Counted from the first letter of the stretch, positions 37,653 to 56,696 are shown. The stretch: DNA of 64,000 nucleotides from a bacterium (GCA_018822665.1 JAHJJX010000021.1:62001-126000), one strand, 5' to 3'. A program made the numbers and translations. The notes: generated by a model from the sequence alone, not told the origin.

Positions 37653-38858
37653 CTAAAATTTATACCCGACACCGGCTGATATCATAAGTACATTTGAATT
37701 TGTAAACTCTCCGCTTAAATCAGCATTTGTCACACTTCGACTTTCTCTCATTGAATATAAAGCAGCTAGACCTAAATCTAATTTTTTATTTATTTGATAG
37801 CGCCCGCCAAAAGAAACGGAAAGGGAATCTGAATCTGGCAATTCAAAACTGAGTGTTTCATCCGGAACAGGATTTTCACTATAAACAATGCCCGCCATAA
37901 GAGTCAATTTCTCCAGCTCTTGTGTTATACCCAAACGAAAATCATTTGTATCTTTCCAATCTTTTGCAATTGAATCATCAAAATACGGTTGTATTGCAAG
38001 CGGGATAGAACTCACATAGTTAAAATCAAGCTCTTTATATTCTGACCACATATTTCTTTCATAAACAAATTCAAATGTGGTTTTACTTTGCAGTGTATAT
38101 GCAAAAGCCAAAGAAAGCATAGCCGGCAATGGAACGCTGACACTCGCCCCGCCATCATACACTTTACTTCCGCTTAAATATAGTTTAGCATTTCCTTCAA
38201 CACTTAAGTCTACATTGGAACGATACGTCAATGCTACATCAATATCCGAAGTCGGTTTATAAGATAAGGCTAAATTATATCCAAAATCAAAACTCTCTCC
38301 CTTCATATCGCGCGAAGCAGTAGACGTGCTTTTTACGACTCCAGAAGTGTGTAAAACTCTCAGACCCAATGCGATAGCAACTTCTTCATTAATTGCAATA
38401 GCAATACTTGGATTTACTTCTATAATCTGTAATGTAAATTCTTCAGCCTTATCTTTCGCAGGAGAAACTGTCCATCGTTTAGATAAGCCTCCAGGAGAAA
38501 CTATGCTTAATCCCACTCTAACATCGCCGGCCTTTTCCGAAACATAATGAATGGATGGAACCAAAAAAGTTTCACTTTCTGCATTAATGTCGTAACTGGT
38601 TCCAGAAACAGTCCCTTTAAAATTAGGCGCATCCAGACTTATATATTTCAAGTCCATATCCATACTGTTTTCATCATCCATAAACACCATGTTAGCCGGA
38701 TTATAATACGCGGCATCCGCGGCTGTAGTATGCGCAATATACGCTGCACCCAAAGCAACGGAATTAAGTGATGCTTCAGGTATTTTATAACCGCTTGCAA
38801 AAAGAACCGTGCTTGATAATAAAGTGAATGCTGTTGTTTTTAAAAATACATTTTTCAT
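37653..38858 (-). CDS. OmpP1/FadL/TodX-family outer-membrane transporter
   Basis: A 401-aa precursor with a cleavable signal peptide ending near FASG, the FadL N-terminal hatch-like segment (SGYKIPEAS...GAAYIAHTTAADAAYYNPANM) and a C-terminal barrel ending in Phe (GVGYKF). The family imports long-chain fatty acids or aromatic hydrocarbons. It starts one base after the lipase stop, which suggests uptake of the products of that enzyme. Confidence 0.88.
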   Translation of the reverse strand: MKNVFLKTTAFTLLSSTVLFASGYKIPEASLNSVALGAAYIAHTTAADAAYYNPANMVFMDDENSMDMDLKYISLDAPNFKGTVSGTSYDINAESETFLVPSIHYVSEKAGDVRVGLSIVSPGGLSKRWTVSPAKDKAEEFTLQIIEVNPSIAIAINEEVAIALGLRVLHTSGVVKSTSTASRDMKGESFDFGYNLALSYKPTSDIDVALTYRSNVDLSVEGNAKLYLSGSKVYDGGASVSVPLPAMLSLAFAYTLQSKTTFEFVYERNMWSEYKELDFNYVSSIPLAIQPYFDDSIAKDWKDTNDFRLGITQELEKLTLMAGIVYSENPVPDETLSFELPDSDSLSVSFGGRYQINKKLDLGLAALYSMRESRSVTNADLSGEFTNSNVLMISAGVGYKF

Positions 38859-38859
38859 A

Positions 38860-40191
38860 TTAATTTCCTTGTCTTATGCTATCGAACCATGTCACTGCGG
38901 CGCCATACGCTTCATTGCCGCAGTTTGCGTGTACAAATGGATGTGTTGAATCTACCTGCTGCGCCAAGGCAATCGTTGGGATTGATGTTAAAGTCACATT
39001 TGAACTGCTTACCCCATTGGCAATAAAATTATCATACGCACCCTGAGACATACTAAAAGGAATAATCTCATCCTCGGCACAATGGATTAAATTCATTCTT
39101 ACATTTGGTGTCCAGTTATTTACACTGTTTTGGGCTAATCTTACTCTAAAACTATTATTTACATTATTTTGATAATCTGTTATGAAACTATCTTCGAACA
39201 ATACATTTGCATTATAAGCAGCAAATCCATAGTTAATTGTAAGTCCAAGAGCAGCATGTATTTCAACGTTACTTTTTGAACCATCAAAAAGAGAGTGAAA
39301 CATAGTCGTATTCGTTTCATTTACTAAATCACTTAACACAACATCACTATATGCTTGTGAGTATGAATCTGCCAAATAGGCTAAAAAGGCTGGATATAAC
39401 ATAGTGCGAGTTGCATTAATTTCTATATTCCCTAAGCCCTCTACATCATGAGGTCCCGCCATTGGAGCAACACCTTTGAGAGCAAACTCCGAAGAATGGT
39501 TCTCTTGTATCTCTTTTGCCAAAGCCATTGCGGTATGCCCGCCTTCAGAGTATCCTGATATAAACAACTGTCCATTAAATAAAATATTGTTATCCGTCAT
39601 ATATCTTACACTTGCTTTTATCATATCTAAAGAAGATTGTGCCGAAGCATTTTTTAGTATATATGGATGATTTTCAGAATCTGAATTTCCATATCCAACA
39701 TAATCAGGTAATATAGCAGCAAATCCTGCATATCCGGACATTAAAACTGCCACACTGTAATCCGGCATCCCATTTGTAACTTCTACATTTGTCGGTGCTT
39801 CTGCATCCGTAAAAATTGTCCCATGATTATCGCAAATCATAGAAATAGAATAAGCTTTTCCAAGTGATGCCAAATATTGTTTGTAGGCATCAGATGCACT
39901 TGGAATTACAAGCAAGCCAGAAGCTGTTACACTTTTACCCTCTTGATTGCTTGTATTGTAATGTATCTTTACGGCCTTATATCCAAAAGCATTTGTTGCA
40001 GCCGGATTAATACTCGCTTTTATGACACTCAGCATTACAGATGTATTAATATCATCAATAATCTCTGCACTTACAATGTTGTTTCCTACTATGTTTGCAC
40101 CGGTATTTTCTGTATCCCCGCAACCACTAAAAAATATCAACGAAAGTAGCATAATAAAAGAGATTGAACCCTTTGTAATATATCTAAACAT
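38860..40191 (-). CDS. Exported alpha/beta-hydrolase lipoprotein, secretory-lipase-like
   Basis: A 443-aa protein with a signal peptide and lipobox (FFSGC, Cys24). The nucleophile elbow is GYSEGG with Ser215; CAEDEII and the STHPFVH segment near the C terminus fit the acid and histidine positions. This arrangement is like the LIP/secretory lipase group. It forms an operon with the FadL-type porin. The native substrate (lipid or other ester) is unknown. Confidence 0.8.
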   Translation of the reverse strand: MFRYITKGSISFIMLLSLIFFSGCGDTENTGANIVGNNIVSAEIIDDINTSVMLSVIKASINPAATNAFGYKAVKIHYNTSNQEGKSVTASGLLVIPSASDAYKQYLASLGKAYSISMICDNHGTIFTDAEAPTNVEVTNGMPDYSVAVLMSGYAGFAAILPDYVGYGNSDSENHPYILKNASAQSSLDMIKASVRYMTDNNILFNGQLFISGYSEGGHTAMALAKEIQENHSSEFALKGVAPMAGPHDVEGLGNIEINATRTMLYPAFLAYLADSYSQAYSDVVLSDLVNETNTTMFHSLFDGSKSNVEIHAALGLTINYGFAAYNANVLFEDSFITDYQNNVNNSFRVRLAQNSVNNWTPNVRMNLIHCAEDEIIPFSMSQGAYDNFIANGVSSSNVTLTSIPTIALAQQVDSTHPFVHANCGNEAYGAAVTWFDSIRQGN

Positions 40192-40252
40192 AATTACCCC
40201 TTTAAAAAATATCTGAACAGTTTAACCAAAATTAGATTAAATTAATTTTTTA

Positions 40253-40263
40253 TTCCACATGCC
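40253..40263 (-). repeat. DUS-like 11-mer, intergenic, downstream of nfo
   Basis: Exact single copy in the gap between the lipase upstream region and the endonuclease IV stop. No inverted partner is present. Confidence 0.7.
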
Positions 40264-40267
40264 AGGT

Positions 40268-41116
40268 TTAATTTTCAAAAGAATACAAAAGTTCAATTTC
40301 TTCTTTCCAAATACTTTCATCAATTGTTTCAAGAATGAGCGGAATATCATCCATTCTCTTATCATTCATAATAAATCTAAAAGCATCAAGCCCTATTTTA
40401 CCCTCGCCTAGAGAATGATGTCTATCCACATGACTTCCCAAATCTGGTTTTGAGTCATTTATATGCATGCCCATCAGGTACCTAAAACCTACAACTTTTT
40501 CAAACTCGGCCCATGTAGCATCATACACTTCTTTTGTTCGTATATCATACCCTGCCGCAAACATGTGGCAGGTGTCTATACAAACGCCAACGCGAGATTT
40601 ATCTTCTATCTTTTCTATGATTTGCGCCAAGTGTTCAAACCTCCAGCCAAGATTACTTCCTTGTCCAGCCGTATTTTCAAGCACCAAAGAAACCCCTTTT
40701 GTGCTGTTGAGTGTAATATTCATTGCCTCAGATATTTTACTTAAACATTCATCTTCGCTTATCTGCTTGAGGTGACTTCCTGGATGAAAATTAAGTCTAT
40801 CAAGTCCCAAAAGCTCACATCTTTGAACCTCATCTAAGAATGCAGCCATTGATTTTTCTCTTTTTTCAACTTCAGGATGACCAAGATTTATAAGATATGA
40901 GTCGTGAGGAAGGACATGCTTAGGTAAAATTCCACTTTTTTCCAATCCCTTTTTAAACTTATCTATAGTTGTTGTATCAAGCGCTTTTGCATCCCATCGT
41001 TTTTGGTTTTTTGTAAAAAGAGCAAATGCTTTTGCTCCAATTGCCTGGGCATTGCTAATTGCATTAAAAACACCGCCACTGGCACTTGTATGTGCTCCTA
41101 CAAACTTATTGCTCAT
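40268..41116 (-). CDS. nfo: Endonuclease IV
   Basis: AP endonuclease of base-excision repair, a 282-aa TIM-barrel with a trinuclear Zn site. Ligand-bearing segments are visible: [33 protein letters not shown] and [13 protein letters not shown]. It overlaps the upstream lipoprotein gene by 11 bases. Confidence 0.96.
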   Translation of the reverse strand: MSNKFVGAHTSASGGVFNAISNAQAIGAKAFALFTKNQKRWDAKALDTTTIDKFKKGLEKSGILPKHVLPHDSYLINLGHPEVEKREKSMAAFLDEVQRCELLGLDRLNFHPGSHLKQISEDECLSKISEAMNITLNSTKGVSLVLENTAGQGSNLGWRFEHLAQIIEKIEDKSRVGVCIDTCHMFAAGYDIRTKEVYDATWAEFEKVVGFRYLMGMHINDSKPDLGSHVDRHHSLGEGKIGLDAFRFIMNDKRMDDIPLILETIDESIWKEEIELLYSFEN

Positions 41117-41594
41117 TATCGCTCCTCTGCTGCATATCTTTTATTTTTATTAAAATATTATTTTTTTTATCTTTAAAAAAGATGGCATGTGGAGCTACGG
41201 TATAAACTATTTCCACATGCCCATTGCTTATATGTTGCTCAAATCCATTGGCATGTCGGAGTATATTTTCACCTCCATATATAACATGTCCCAAAAGTAT
41301 GTTTTGCAGTATATCGCTCGGATAAAATGCGCTTAAGTAATTTTCATTAAAACTTCCCTTACTCATGCAACCTTCACGGACACAAACAAGGTGATTAATA
41401 TTGATTTTTTCTATCACTTTGCCTGCAATAAAGAGCTCAAGTTCTATACTCTTTTCATTATTTCTTATGTAACCGAGATCTGCAAATTTAATTTTAGGTG
41501 ACTTAATGACGATTACTTTTGCTTGGGTATGTTCATAATTTTTAACGCTGCATCCGCCAAATATTAGAGTAAACATAAGTAAAATATATTTCAT
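41106..41594 (-). CDS. Small lipoprotein, unrecognised
   Basis: About 162 aa. I chose the ATG giving [15 protein letters not shown] over a GTG three codons earlier, because it begins the lipoprotein signal (lipobox FGGC). The mature part is mixed alpha/beta with two Cys in CVREGC and no known domain. It is coupled to a coiled-coil exported protein upstream and to nfo downstream. The repeat occurs twice inside it (41184-41194 with one mismatch, 41211-41221 exact, inverted). Confidence 0.7.
   Translation of the reverse strand: MKYILLMFTLIFGGCSVKNYEHTQAKVIVIKSPKIKFADLGYIRNNEKSIELELFIAGKVIEKININHLVCVREGCMSKGSFNENYLSAFYPSDILQNILLGHVIYGGENILRHANGFEQHISNGHVEIVYTVAPHAIFFKDKKNNILIKIKDMQQRSDNEQ
41211..41221 (-). 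repeat. DUS-like 11-mer, inside a lipoprotein gene
   Basis: Exact copy in the coding orientation, read as His-Val-Glu. It faces a one-mismatch copy at 41184-41194 across 16 bases, so the pair can form a hairpin inside the gene. Confidence 0.7.
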
Positions 41595-41602
41595 ACGAAA
41601 CA

Positions 41603-42268
41603 CTAGTTAGATAGTTCTTTTTTTTGTTCTGCTCTTATTTGAGCTTTTTGCCTGATAACTTCTTCTTCCAAGGATTTTTTTATTGCTTCATCTTTTTTTC
41701 TGTCATTTTCTTTAATACGTTTCATTTTAGCTTCATGAAGTTCTGTTTTTGTTTTTGTCCATTGAAGAGCATCTTCTCTTTGTTTTCTCAGCATTGCATC
41801 TTCATCCAAAAGAGTCTGAATGACACCGCTCACATTAACATCTTCTGGATGCACTAAATAATAGCCTTTGATATCATCTTTATTTTTCTCTATGTCAATC
41901 AAGCCTGAGTTGATTATTTGCGAAAATAAAAGGCTATCCTCATTGAGTATTGAAATTTTCAAACTACTGTTTACGCTTCTTACAAAATAATTATTTATTA
42001 TTACAAGTTCTCTCAATTTTTTTAAATACAGTCTATCGTTAGAATTTTCGAGTTTTGCTTCTATCGCATAACCCTCTTTTTTTGCTTCTCTCACATCTTG
42101 TACATACGCATCTATTTTTGAATAAACGGATGCGTAACTTGACATATTTTTTAATTTCTCAATTTTATCTACATTATTATACACAACATCACCAAGAGCA
42201 CTATACACCTGCGGATTTTGAGCTAACAAGAATGTAGACAATAAGAACACGAGCATATAAGTTTTCAT
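41603..42268 (-). CDS. Exported coiled-coil protein, unrecognised
   Basis: A 221-aa protein with a short signal peptide (MKTYMLVFLLSTFLLA) and a Lys/Glu-rich coiled coil over the last 60 residues. The middle is helical and acidic. I recognise no family. It is first in the operon with the lipoprotein and nfo and diverges from the 78-aa gene over 61 bp. Confidence 0.65.
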   Translation of the reverse strand: MKTYMLVFLLSTFLLAQNPQVYSALGDVVYNNVDKIEKLKNMSSYASVYSKIDAYVQDVREAKKEGYAIEAKLENSNDRLYLKKLRELVIINNYFVRSVNSSLKISILNEDSLLFSQIINSGLIDIEKNKDDIKGYYLVHPEDVNVSGVIQTLLDEDAMLRKQREDALQWTKTKTELHEAKMKRIKENDRKKDEAIKKSLEEEVIRQKAQIRAEQKKELSN

Positions 42269-42297
42269 AAATGTCCGATTTTCATTTTAGATTATGA

Positions 42298-42306
42298 ATT
42301 ATATCA
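42298..42306 (-). promoter_or_regulatory. Extended -10 for the 41603-42268 operon
   Basis: TGATATAAT on the minus strand, about 30 bases before the start codon. A mirror-image promoter for the divergent gene follows at 42316. Confidence 0.5.
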
Positions 42307-42315
42307 AATTATAGA

Positions 42316-42329
42316 TGATATAATTTTGC
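42316..42329 (+). promoter_or_regulatory. Extended -10 abutting an ATG, leaderless mRNA predicted
   Basis: The same 14 bases as before miaA (TGATATAATTTTGC), directly followed by the ATG of the 78-aa gene, with five bases between TATAAT and the A of ATG. Confidence 0.6.
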
Positions 42330-42566
42330 ATGATTAGGATAATAACAAAAGAAATACTTTACTTTTTGGCCATAGTAGTTGTTCTAGCTGTTTTACAGCA
42401 CCCGGACCTTTTAAGTTCACCCATAACGAGATTACATCAAATGCAAAAGGCGGAAAATTACTTTCATCCTCTTTTGTGGTCTATTGGACTTTATTTTATA
42501 TTGGGAATATTCAGAGCTTCCATCAGATTTTTTATTTACATAAAAAATAAAGCGCTCAAGTCATAA
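42330..42566 (+). CDS. Small two-helix membrane protein
   Basis: A 78-aa protein with two hydrophobic helices (about residues 8-24 and 48-66) and a basic C terminus. No family recognised. The start codon sits at the predicted transcription start, with no Shine-Dalgarno, which supports this ATG. It is an isolated plus-strand gene converging on fusA. Confidence 0.6.
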   Translation: MIRIITKEILYFLAIVVVLAVLQHPDLLSSPITRLHQMQKAENYFHPLLWSIGLYFILGIFRASIRFFIYIKNKALKS

Positions 42567-42637
42567 TTGATTTAAAAATTAATTTAATCTATAAGGAAAT
42601 TTGTTATAAAGGTGACCTGTTTTTGTTCTATAGAAGT

Positions 42638-42662
42638 ATACAACTCCCAAGAGGAGCTGTAT
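42638..42662 (-). terminator. Hairpin after fusA
   Basis: ATACAGCTCC pairs with GGAGTTGTAT (one G-U) ten bases past the fusA stop on the minus strand, closing the long ribosomal operon. The U tract is weak. Confidence 0.55.
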
Positions 42663-42672
42663 GAAGTATTTG

Positions 42673-44763
42673 CTAACTGTTACGTTTTTTGATAATTTCT
42701 TCAGATACATTTTTTGGAACTTCTTCATAATGATCAAATTCCATAGAATAAGTCGCACGGCCTTGTGTTGCAGAACGAAGGTCAGTTGAATAACCAAACA
42801 TTTCAGCAAGTGGAACAAATGCGTCAACTATTTTATTGCCGGAACGGTCACTCATATTTGTAACTTGTCCTCGACGACGGTTAAGGTCTCCGATAACATC
42901 CCCCATATAATCTTCAGGAACTTCAACTTCTACTTTCATCATTGGCTCTAATATTGAAGGTTTAGCTTTTCTACATCCTTCTTTAAATCCCATTGATGCA
43001 GCAAGTTTAAATGCCATTTCATTCGAGTCAACATCGTGGTATGAACCATCATAAAGCGTTACGTCAATGTCTTCCATAGGATAGCCTGCAAGAACACCAT
43101 TAGACATAGACTCTCTACATCCTTTTTCAACAGCAGGAATATATTCTTTTGGGACAGTTCCACCTTTAATCTCATTGTGAAACACAAATCCTGTTCCAGC
43201 TTCACCCGGCTTGATTGTAAGGTAAACATGTCCAAACGCACCACGACCACCCGATTGCTTAGCATACTTGTACTCTTGGCTTACTGTATCTTTAATAGAC
43301 TCGCGGTAAGAAACTTGTGGAGCTCCAACTTCTGCTTCTACTTTAAATTCTCTTTTCATACGGTCAACAAGAATTTCAAGGTGAAGTTCACCCATTCCTG
43401 AAATAATCGTTTGTCCTGTTTCTTCGTCAGTATTTACTCTAAAAGATGGATCTTCAGCAGCTAGTTTACCAAGTGCAATACCCATTTTTTCTTGGTCAGC
43501 TTTTGTTTTTGGCTCAACTGCAACTGAAATTACAGGCTCTGGGAATACCATTCTTTCAAGAACAACAGTATCTTCAGGGTCACAAAGCGTATCGCCTGTA
43601 GTTGTATATTTTAAACCAACAACCGCCCCGATTTCACCAGCATAAATTTCTTTAACTTCTTCACGTTTAATAGCATGCATCTTCACAATACGGCCGATAC
43701 GCTCTTTTTTATCTTTAGTAGAATTATGAACAAATGAACCTGCTTCGAGTGACCCACGGTAAACACGGATAAATGTTAGTGTTCCAACAAATGGGTCCGT
43801 CATAATTTTAAATGCTAAAGATGCGAATTTACCATTATCAGTTGATGGAACAATAACTTCGATTTCTTCATCGTCCATCATCGTTCCTTTAATCGGAGCA
43901 CACTCCGTAGGAGCTGGGAGATAAGCAACAACAGCATCAAGTAAAGTTTGAACACCTTTATTTTTAAAGGCAGTACCTGCAGTCATTGGAACGATATGCA
44001 TACCAAGCGTAGCAGATTTGATACCTGCAATTATTTCATCTTCAGTTAAAGCTTCACCTTCTAAATATTTTTCAGCAAGTTCTTCATTTCCATCAACTTC
44101 AGAGATTGATTCAATCATCTTTTCGCGATACTCTTCAGCTTTTTCTAGCATATCCGCAGGAATTTCTTCAACATGGTAGTTCGAGCCCATTTCAGCATCT
44201 ATATCCCAAACGATTGCTTTCATTTTTACAAGGTCAACAATACCTTTAAAAGTATCTTCTGCACCGATAGGTAATTGAATAGGAACCGGATTTCCTTTTA
44301 GACGAGTACGAATTTGCTCTTCAACTTGGTAAAAATCAGCTCCTGTTCTATCCATTTTATTAACAAAAACAATTGAAGGTACACCATAACGATTTCTTTG
44401 TCTCCATACTGTTTCTGATTGAGGCTGAACACCGCCAACTGCACAAAATACCGAAACTGCACCATCAAGTACACGCATAGAACGTTCAACTTCAATTGTA
44501 AAGTCAACGTGACCCGGAGTATCTATAATGTTAATCTGCTTACCAGCCCATTCACATGTTGTTGCGGCTGACGTAATTGTAATACCACGCTCCTGTTCTT
44601 GTTCCATCCAGTCCATAGTGGCAGCACCATCATGAACTTCACCAATTTTATGCTCAACACCTGTATAGAATAAAATTCTTTCAGTTGTTGTAGTTTTGCC
44701 TGCATCAATGTGTGCAGCAATACCAATATTTCTTACATCTTCTAATTTATGTGATCTTGCCAT
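42673..44763 (-). CDS. fusA: Translation elongation factor G
   Basis: The 696-aa translocase has G1 [10 protein letters not shown]3 DTPGH and G4 NKMD, then domains II-V at normal lengths. EF-G drives ribosomal translocation and, with RRF, recycling. It is the last gene of the rpsL-rpsG-fusA string. It is separated from rpsG by 135 bases with two strong hairpins. Confidence 0.98.
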   Translation of the reverse strand: MARSHKLEDVRNIGIAAHIDAGKTTTTERILFYTGVEHKIGEVHDGAATMDWMEQEQERGITITSAATTCEWAGKQINIIDTPGHVDFTIEVERSMRVLDGAVSVFCAVGGVQPQSETVWRQRNRYGVPSIVFVNKMDRTGADFYQVEEQIRTRLKGNPVPIQLPIGAEDTFKGIVDLVKMKAIVWDIDAEMGSNYHVEEIPADMLEKAEEYREKMIESISEVDGNEELAEKYLEGEALTEDEIIAGIKSATLGMHIVPMTAGTAFKNKGVQTLLDAVVAYLPAPTECAPIKGTMMDDEEIEVIVPSTDNGKFASLAFKIMTDPFVGTLTFIRVYRGSLEAGSFVHNSTKDKKERIGRIVKMHAIKREEVKEIYAGEIGAVVGLKYTTTGDTLCDPEDTVVLERMVFPEPVISVAVEPKTKADQEKMGIALGKLAAEDPSFRVNTDEETGQTIISGMGELHLEILVDRMKREFKVEAEVGAPQVSYRESIKDTVSQEYKYAKQSGGRGAFGHVYLTIKPGEAGTGFVFHNEIKGGTVPKEYIPAVEKGCRESMSNGVLAGYPMEDIDVTLYDGSYHDVDSNEMAFKLAASMGFKEGCRKAKPSILEPMMKVEVEVPEDYMGDVIGDLNRRRGQVTNMSDRSGNKIVDAFVPLAEMFGYSTDLRSATQGRATYSMEFDHYEEVPKNVSEEIIKKRNS

Positions 44764-44799
44764 ATTTCAATGCCTTAAAGTGATTTATTTATAGAGTTG

Positions 44800-44843
44800 G
44801 ACCTCTTTTGTAAATTAGCACTTACTAATTTACAAAAGAGGTC
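44800..44843 (-). promoter_or_regulatory. 19-bp perfect hairpin between rpsG and fusA
   Basis: Nineteen perfectly paired bases with a six-base loop. There is no U tract after it, so an RNase III processing or mRNA-stabilising site is more likely than a terminator. A second stem (CCTGGCC/GGCTAGG, 44854-44873) sits between it and rpsG. Confidence 0.6.
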
Positions 44844-44898
44844 ATTAAGGAGCCCTAGCCAAAAAAGGCCAGGATAGTCCAACGCGATTAGTTGAATA

Positions 44899-45378
<480 letters not shown>

Positions 45379-45435
45379 TTACTTCAATTATATTAATTTA
45401 CTCAAAGATATCTCTATCTCTGTTTGACTAAAAGA

Positions 45436-45813
45436 CTATTTATTTTTAGGTCTTTTTGTTCCATATTTAGAACGAGCAACTTTACGATTAGCAACACCAG
45501 CAGTATCTAATGCACCACGTACGATATGGTATTTAACACCCGGTAAATCTTTAATACGTCCGCCACGAACTAGTACTATTGAGTGTTCTTGAAGGTTGTG
45601 ACCCTCTCCACCGATATATGAAATAACTTCAAAACCTGAAGTTAAACGAACTTTCGCAACTTTTCTTAAAGCTGAGTTTGGTTTTTTTGGTGTAGTTGTG
45701 TAAACACGAGTACAGACACCACGACGTTGTGGACACGAAACGAGCGCTGGTGATTTTGATTTTTTAACCACAGCTTTACGCTCATTACGAATCAATTGAT
45801 TGATTGTAGGCAT
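45436..45813 (-). CDS. rpsL: 30S ribosomal protein S12
   Basis: The 125-aa decoding-centre protein with the [19 protein letters not shown] core. Lys43 of TPKKPNS is present, the residue changed in many streptomycin-resistant mutants, so the wild-type form is encoded. It starts a new transcript 237 bases after rpoC. Confidence 0.98.
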   Translation of the reverse strand: MPTINQLIRNERKAVVKKSKSPALVSCPQRRGVCTRVYTTTPKKPNSALRKVAKVRLTSGFEVISYIGGEGHNLQEHSIVLVRGGRIKDLPGVKYHIVRGALDTAGVANRKVARSKYGTKRPKNK

Positions 45814-45868
45814 ACAATTCCTTTCTTAATATGTTCCAGTAGAATTTAACCCTCTAAAAATTTAGAGA

Positions 45869-45874
45869 ATTATA
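45869..45874 (-). promoter_or_regulatory. rpsL: Candidate -10 box for rpsL-rpsG-fusA
   Basis: TATAAT on the minus strand, preceded by CGCGTC. The predicted mRNA would begin in a small CTCTAAA/TTTAGAG stem. Confidence 0.5.
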
Positions 45875-45999
45875 GACGCGCAATTTTATTAAAAAAGTGA
45901 TTAAAGTTTGCTTATTTTAAGTATTAATTAATATTTAAATCTTTAATGAGAAATAATGGAGTGAATATTTTAGTATCTAAAATAATTAGCGTAGCTTCT

Positions 46000-46027
46000 T
46001 TCCAAAATACTCTAAAGTATTTTGGAA
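46000..46027 (-). terminator. 12-bp hairpin after rpoC
   Basis: TTCCAAAATACT and AGTATTTTGGAA form a perfect 12-bp stem with a four-base loop, 23 bases past the rpoC stop. No clear U run follows, so termination may be partial. The remaining spacer to rpsL (45814-45999) is AT-rich and carries only the rpsL promoter region. Confidence 0.55.
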
Positions 46028-46050
46028 GGATTAATAAAAAGTAGTTTAAA

Positions 46051-54709
<8,659 letters not shown>

Positions 54710-54736
54710 CTACCTCGATGAGTTGTTAATTAGTAC

Positions 54737-54883
54737 TTGATCATTGATCAAAGATATCGTATCTAGGCGTCCCTAGATAGATTTTTAAATACAGTGCTTA
54801 TAAACGACATAAGGGCACTTTTACAATATGACAAAATCATATCGTAAAAGAGCCCATTAGCTGTGAGAGGCAAACCTCTCACA
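54737..54883 (-). promoter_or_regulatory. Four consecutive hairpins in the rplL-rpoB spacer
   Basis: In transcript order: TGTGAGAGG/CCTCTCACA (54862-54883, 9 bp); a 19-bp stem with one U-U mismatch and one G-U (54813-54855); TATCTAGG/CCTAGATA (54760-54779, 8 bp); and a TTGATCA/TGATCAA palindrome (54737-54751). None is followed by a U tract. In E. coli this spacer holds an RNase III processing site and an attenuator, so the position is meaningful. Confidence 0.65.
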
Positions 54884-54894
54884 AAAGTAGAAAA

Positions 54895-55266
54895 TTATTT
54901 TACTTCTACTACTGCGCCAGCTTCTTCAAGTTGCTTTTTAGCATCTTCGGCTGTAGCTTTATCTACACCCTCTTTGATTGTTGAAGGCAAGTTGTCTGTA
55001 GCATCTTTTGCTTCTTTCAAACCTAAACCAGTAAGTGCACGAACTACCTTAATTACACCAATTTTTTTAGCACCTGCATCAGTAATAATAACATTAAATT
55101 CAGTTTGCTCTTCTACTTCAGCGCCTGCAGCAACAGCCCCACCAGCCATTGCAACTGGTTGAGCAGAAACACCAAATTTTTCTTCAAATTCTTTTACAAG
55201 AACAGATAACTCTAGAACAGAAAGTCCTGAGATAAATTCTAATACATCTTCTTTAGTAACAGCCAT
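54895..55266 (-). CDS. rplL: 50S ribosomal protein L7/L12
   Basis: The 123-aa stalk protein: N-terminal dimerisation/L10-binding helices, an Ala/Gly hinge ([11 protein letters not shown]) and the factor-binding C-terminal domain ([14 protein letters not shown]). Follows rplJ by 88 bases. Confidence 0.98.
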   Translation of the reverse strand: MAVTKEDVLEFISGLSVLELSVLVKEFEEKFGVSAQPVAMAGGAVAAGAEVEEQTEFNVIITDAGAKKIGVIKVVRALTGLGLKEAKDATDNLPSTIKEGVDKATAEDAKKQLEEAGAVVEVK

Positions 55267-55354
55267 ATTATTTCTCCATAATTTATTTTATATGATTGCA
55301 TAAACACAATCATAAGTAATTTTAGATGAGTGATTCACCAATCATAAGAAGCTA

Positions 55355-55837
55355 CTAAGCTTCTTCTTCTCTTTTTTTTCTTAGAGCTTCCAGTCCGATT
55401 GTAAAGTTCGCAACTGGTGCCATCCAAGTAGCAGCAAGCATAGCAAGTAGCTCCTCGCGACCAGGAAGTTTAGAAAATGTTTCAACCGTAGAAGCATCCG
55501 CTGCTTCACGATCAACATAAGCAGATTTAATTATAAACTTATCATTTCCTTTAGCAAATTCTATTACTACTTTAGACGTAGCAACAGAATCCGCACCCCA
55601 AATTAAAATATTTGTATCTTTTAATTCAATACCATTTAATTCGGCTTTTGAAAGAGCAATTGTCGCTAAAGTATTTTTAACAACTTGTACTCTTGCTTCC
55701 TTAGCACGAGCTGCCTTTCTTAAACCTTCTAATGCAGAAACTGTTAAACCTTTGTATTCACAAAAGATTACAGTTTGAGCATCTTTGAATTCACCAGACA
55801 GTACTTCAATAATTTCAGCTTTTTGTGTTTTTGTCAT
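55355..55837 (-). CDS. rplJ: 50S ribosomal protein L10
   Basis: The 160-aa stalk base protein that binds 23S rRNA and L12 dimers; segments FCEYKGLTVSALEGLRKAAR and VKNTLATIAL are typical. A C-terminal basic/acidic tail ends the protein. A 166-base leader precedes it. Confidence 0.97.
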   Translation of the reverse strand: MTKTQKAEIIEVLSGEFKDAQTVIFCEYKGLTVSALEGLRKAARAKEARVQVVKNTLATIALSKAELNGIELKDTNILIWGADSVATSKVVIEFAKGNDKFIIKSAYVDREAADASTVETFSKLPGREELLAMLAATWMAPVANFTIGLEALRKKREEEA

Positions 55838-56003
55838 AGATTATCTCCTTTCCAGACAACACTTCAAATAGGAAAATTAAGCTTTCGCACCTATTATCTT
55901 CAGTCCATAAAATGCAGTTACAAAAGTAATATATAAGTAACTTAGCAATACTTTATTTATAAAATATTACAAAATTACTTTAATCCGCTTGTGCGGATTA
56001 AAA
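55838..56003 (-). promoter_or_regulatory. rplJ: rplJL leader with hairpin
   Basis: The leader opens with a TAATCCGC/GCGGATTA hairpin (8 bp, positions 55981-56000) right after the rplA stop and ends with AGGAGA before rplJ. L10(L12)4 represses its own leader in many bacteria. The short G/A-rich internal pairing region near 55880-55910 could form that site, but I did not fold it. Confidence 0.45.
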
Positions 56004-56696
56004 TTATTTGATGTCGACCAAAGCCATAATATCTAATTTAAGTGCGGGACTCATAGTTAATGACAGAGCTGCATTTTTAATATAACGACCTTTTGCAGTT
56101 GATGGTTTATGTTTATTAATAGCCTTTACAAATGATAAAAGATTTTCTGAAATTTTTTCTGAATCAAAACTTACTTTACCAATACCGGCATGTATGTTTC
56201 CTTTTTTATCAACACGAAATGTTACTTGACCACCTTTGACATTTTTAACAGCTGTTGCAACATCTGGAGTTACAGTACCCGTTTTAGGATTTGGCATTAA
56301 CCCTTTTGGCCCTAAAATACGACCTATTTGCCCAACAAGACCCATACAGTCTGGTGCAGCAACGACTACATCAAAGTTGAATATTCCATCTTTAATTTGC
56401 TGAACTAAATCATCTGTTCCAACAATATCTGCTCCAGCAGCTTTTGCTTCATCAGCTTTAACGCCTTTAGCGAATACTGCAACACGAACCGTTTTCCCTG
56501 TTCCATGTGGTAAAACAACTGCACCGCGAACCATCTGATCTGCATGTCTTGGATCAACATTCAAATTAAGTGCAATTTCAACTGTTTCATCAAATTTAGC
56601 ACTTTTAAGCTCTTTAATTATTTCTGATGCTTCTACAATGCTGTATGCTTTTGCCGTATCAATTTTTTCTATTAATTGTTTATATCTTTTGCTCAT
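56004..56696 (-). CDS. rplA: 50S ribosomal protein L1
   Basis: About 230 aa, with the conserved [15 protein letters not shown] loop. L1 binds the 23S rRNA stalk near the E site and represses its own operon elsewhere. I prefer the ATG giving MSKRYKQL; a TTG lies two codons upstream, closer than usual to AGGAG. Confidence 0.97.
   Translation of the reverse strand: MSKRYKQLIEKIDTAKAYSIVEASEIIKELKSAKFDETVEIALNLNVDPRHADQMVRGAVVLPHGTGKTVRVAVFAKGVKADEAKAAGADIVGTDDLVQQIKDGIFNFDVVVAAPDCMGLVGQIGRILGPKGLMPNPKTGTVTPDVATAVKNVKGGQVTFRVDKKGNIHAGIGKVSFDSEKISENLLSFVKAINKHKPSTAKGRYIKNAALSLTMSPALKLDIMALVDIK

Noticed and set aside
41250-41260. GGCATGTCGGA in the lipoprotein gene
   Set aside because: Two mismatches from the 11-mer; not counted, to keep the count conservative.
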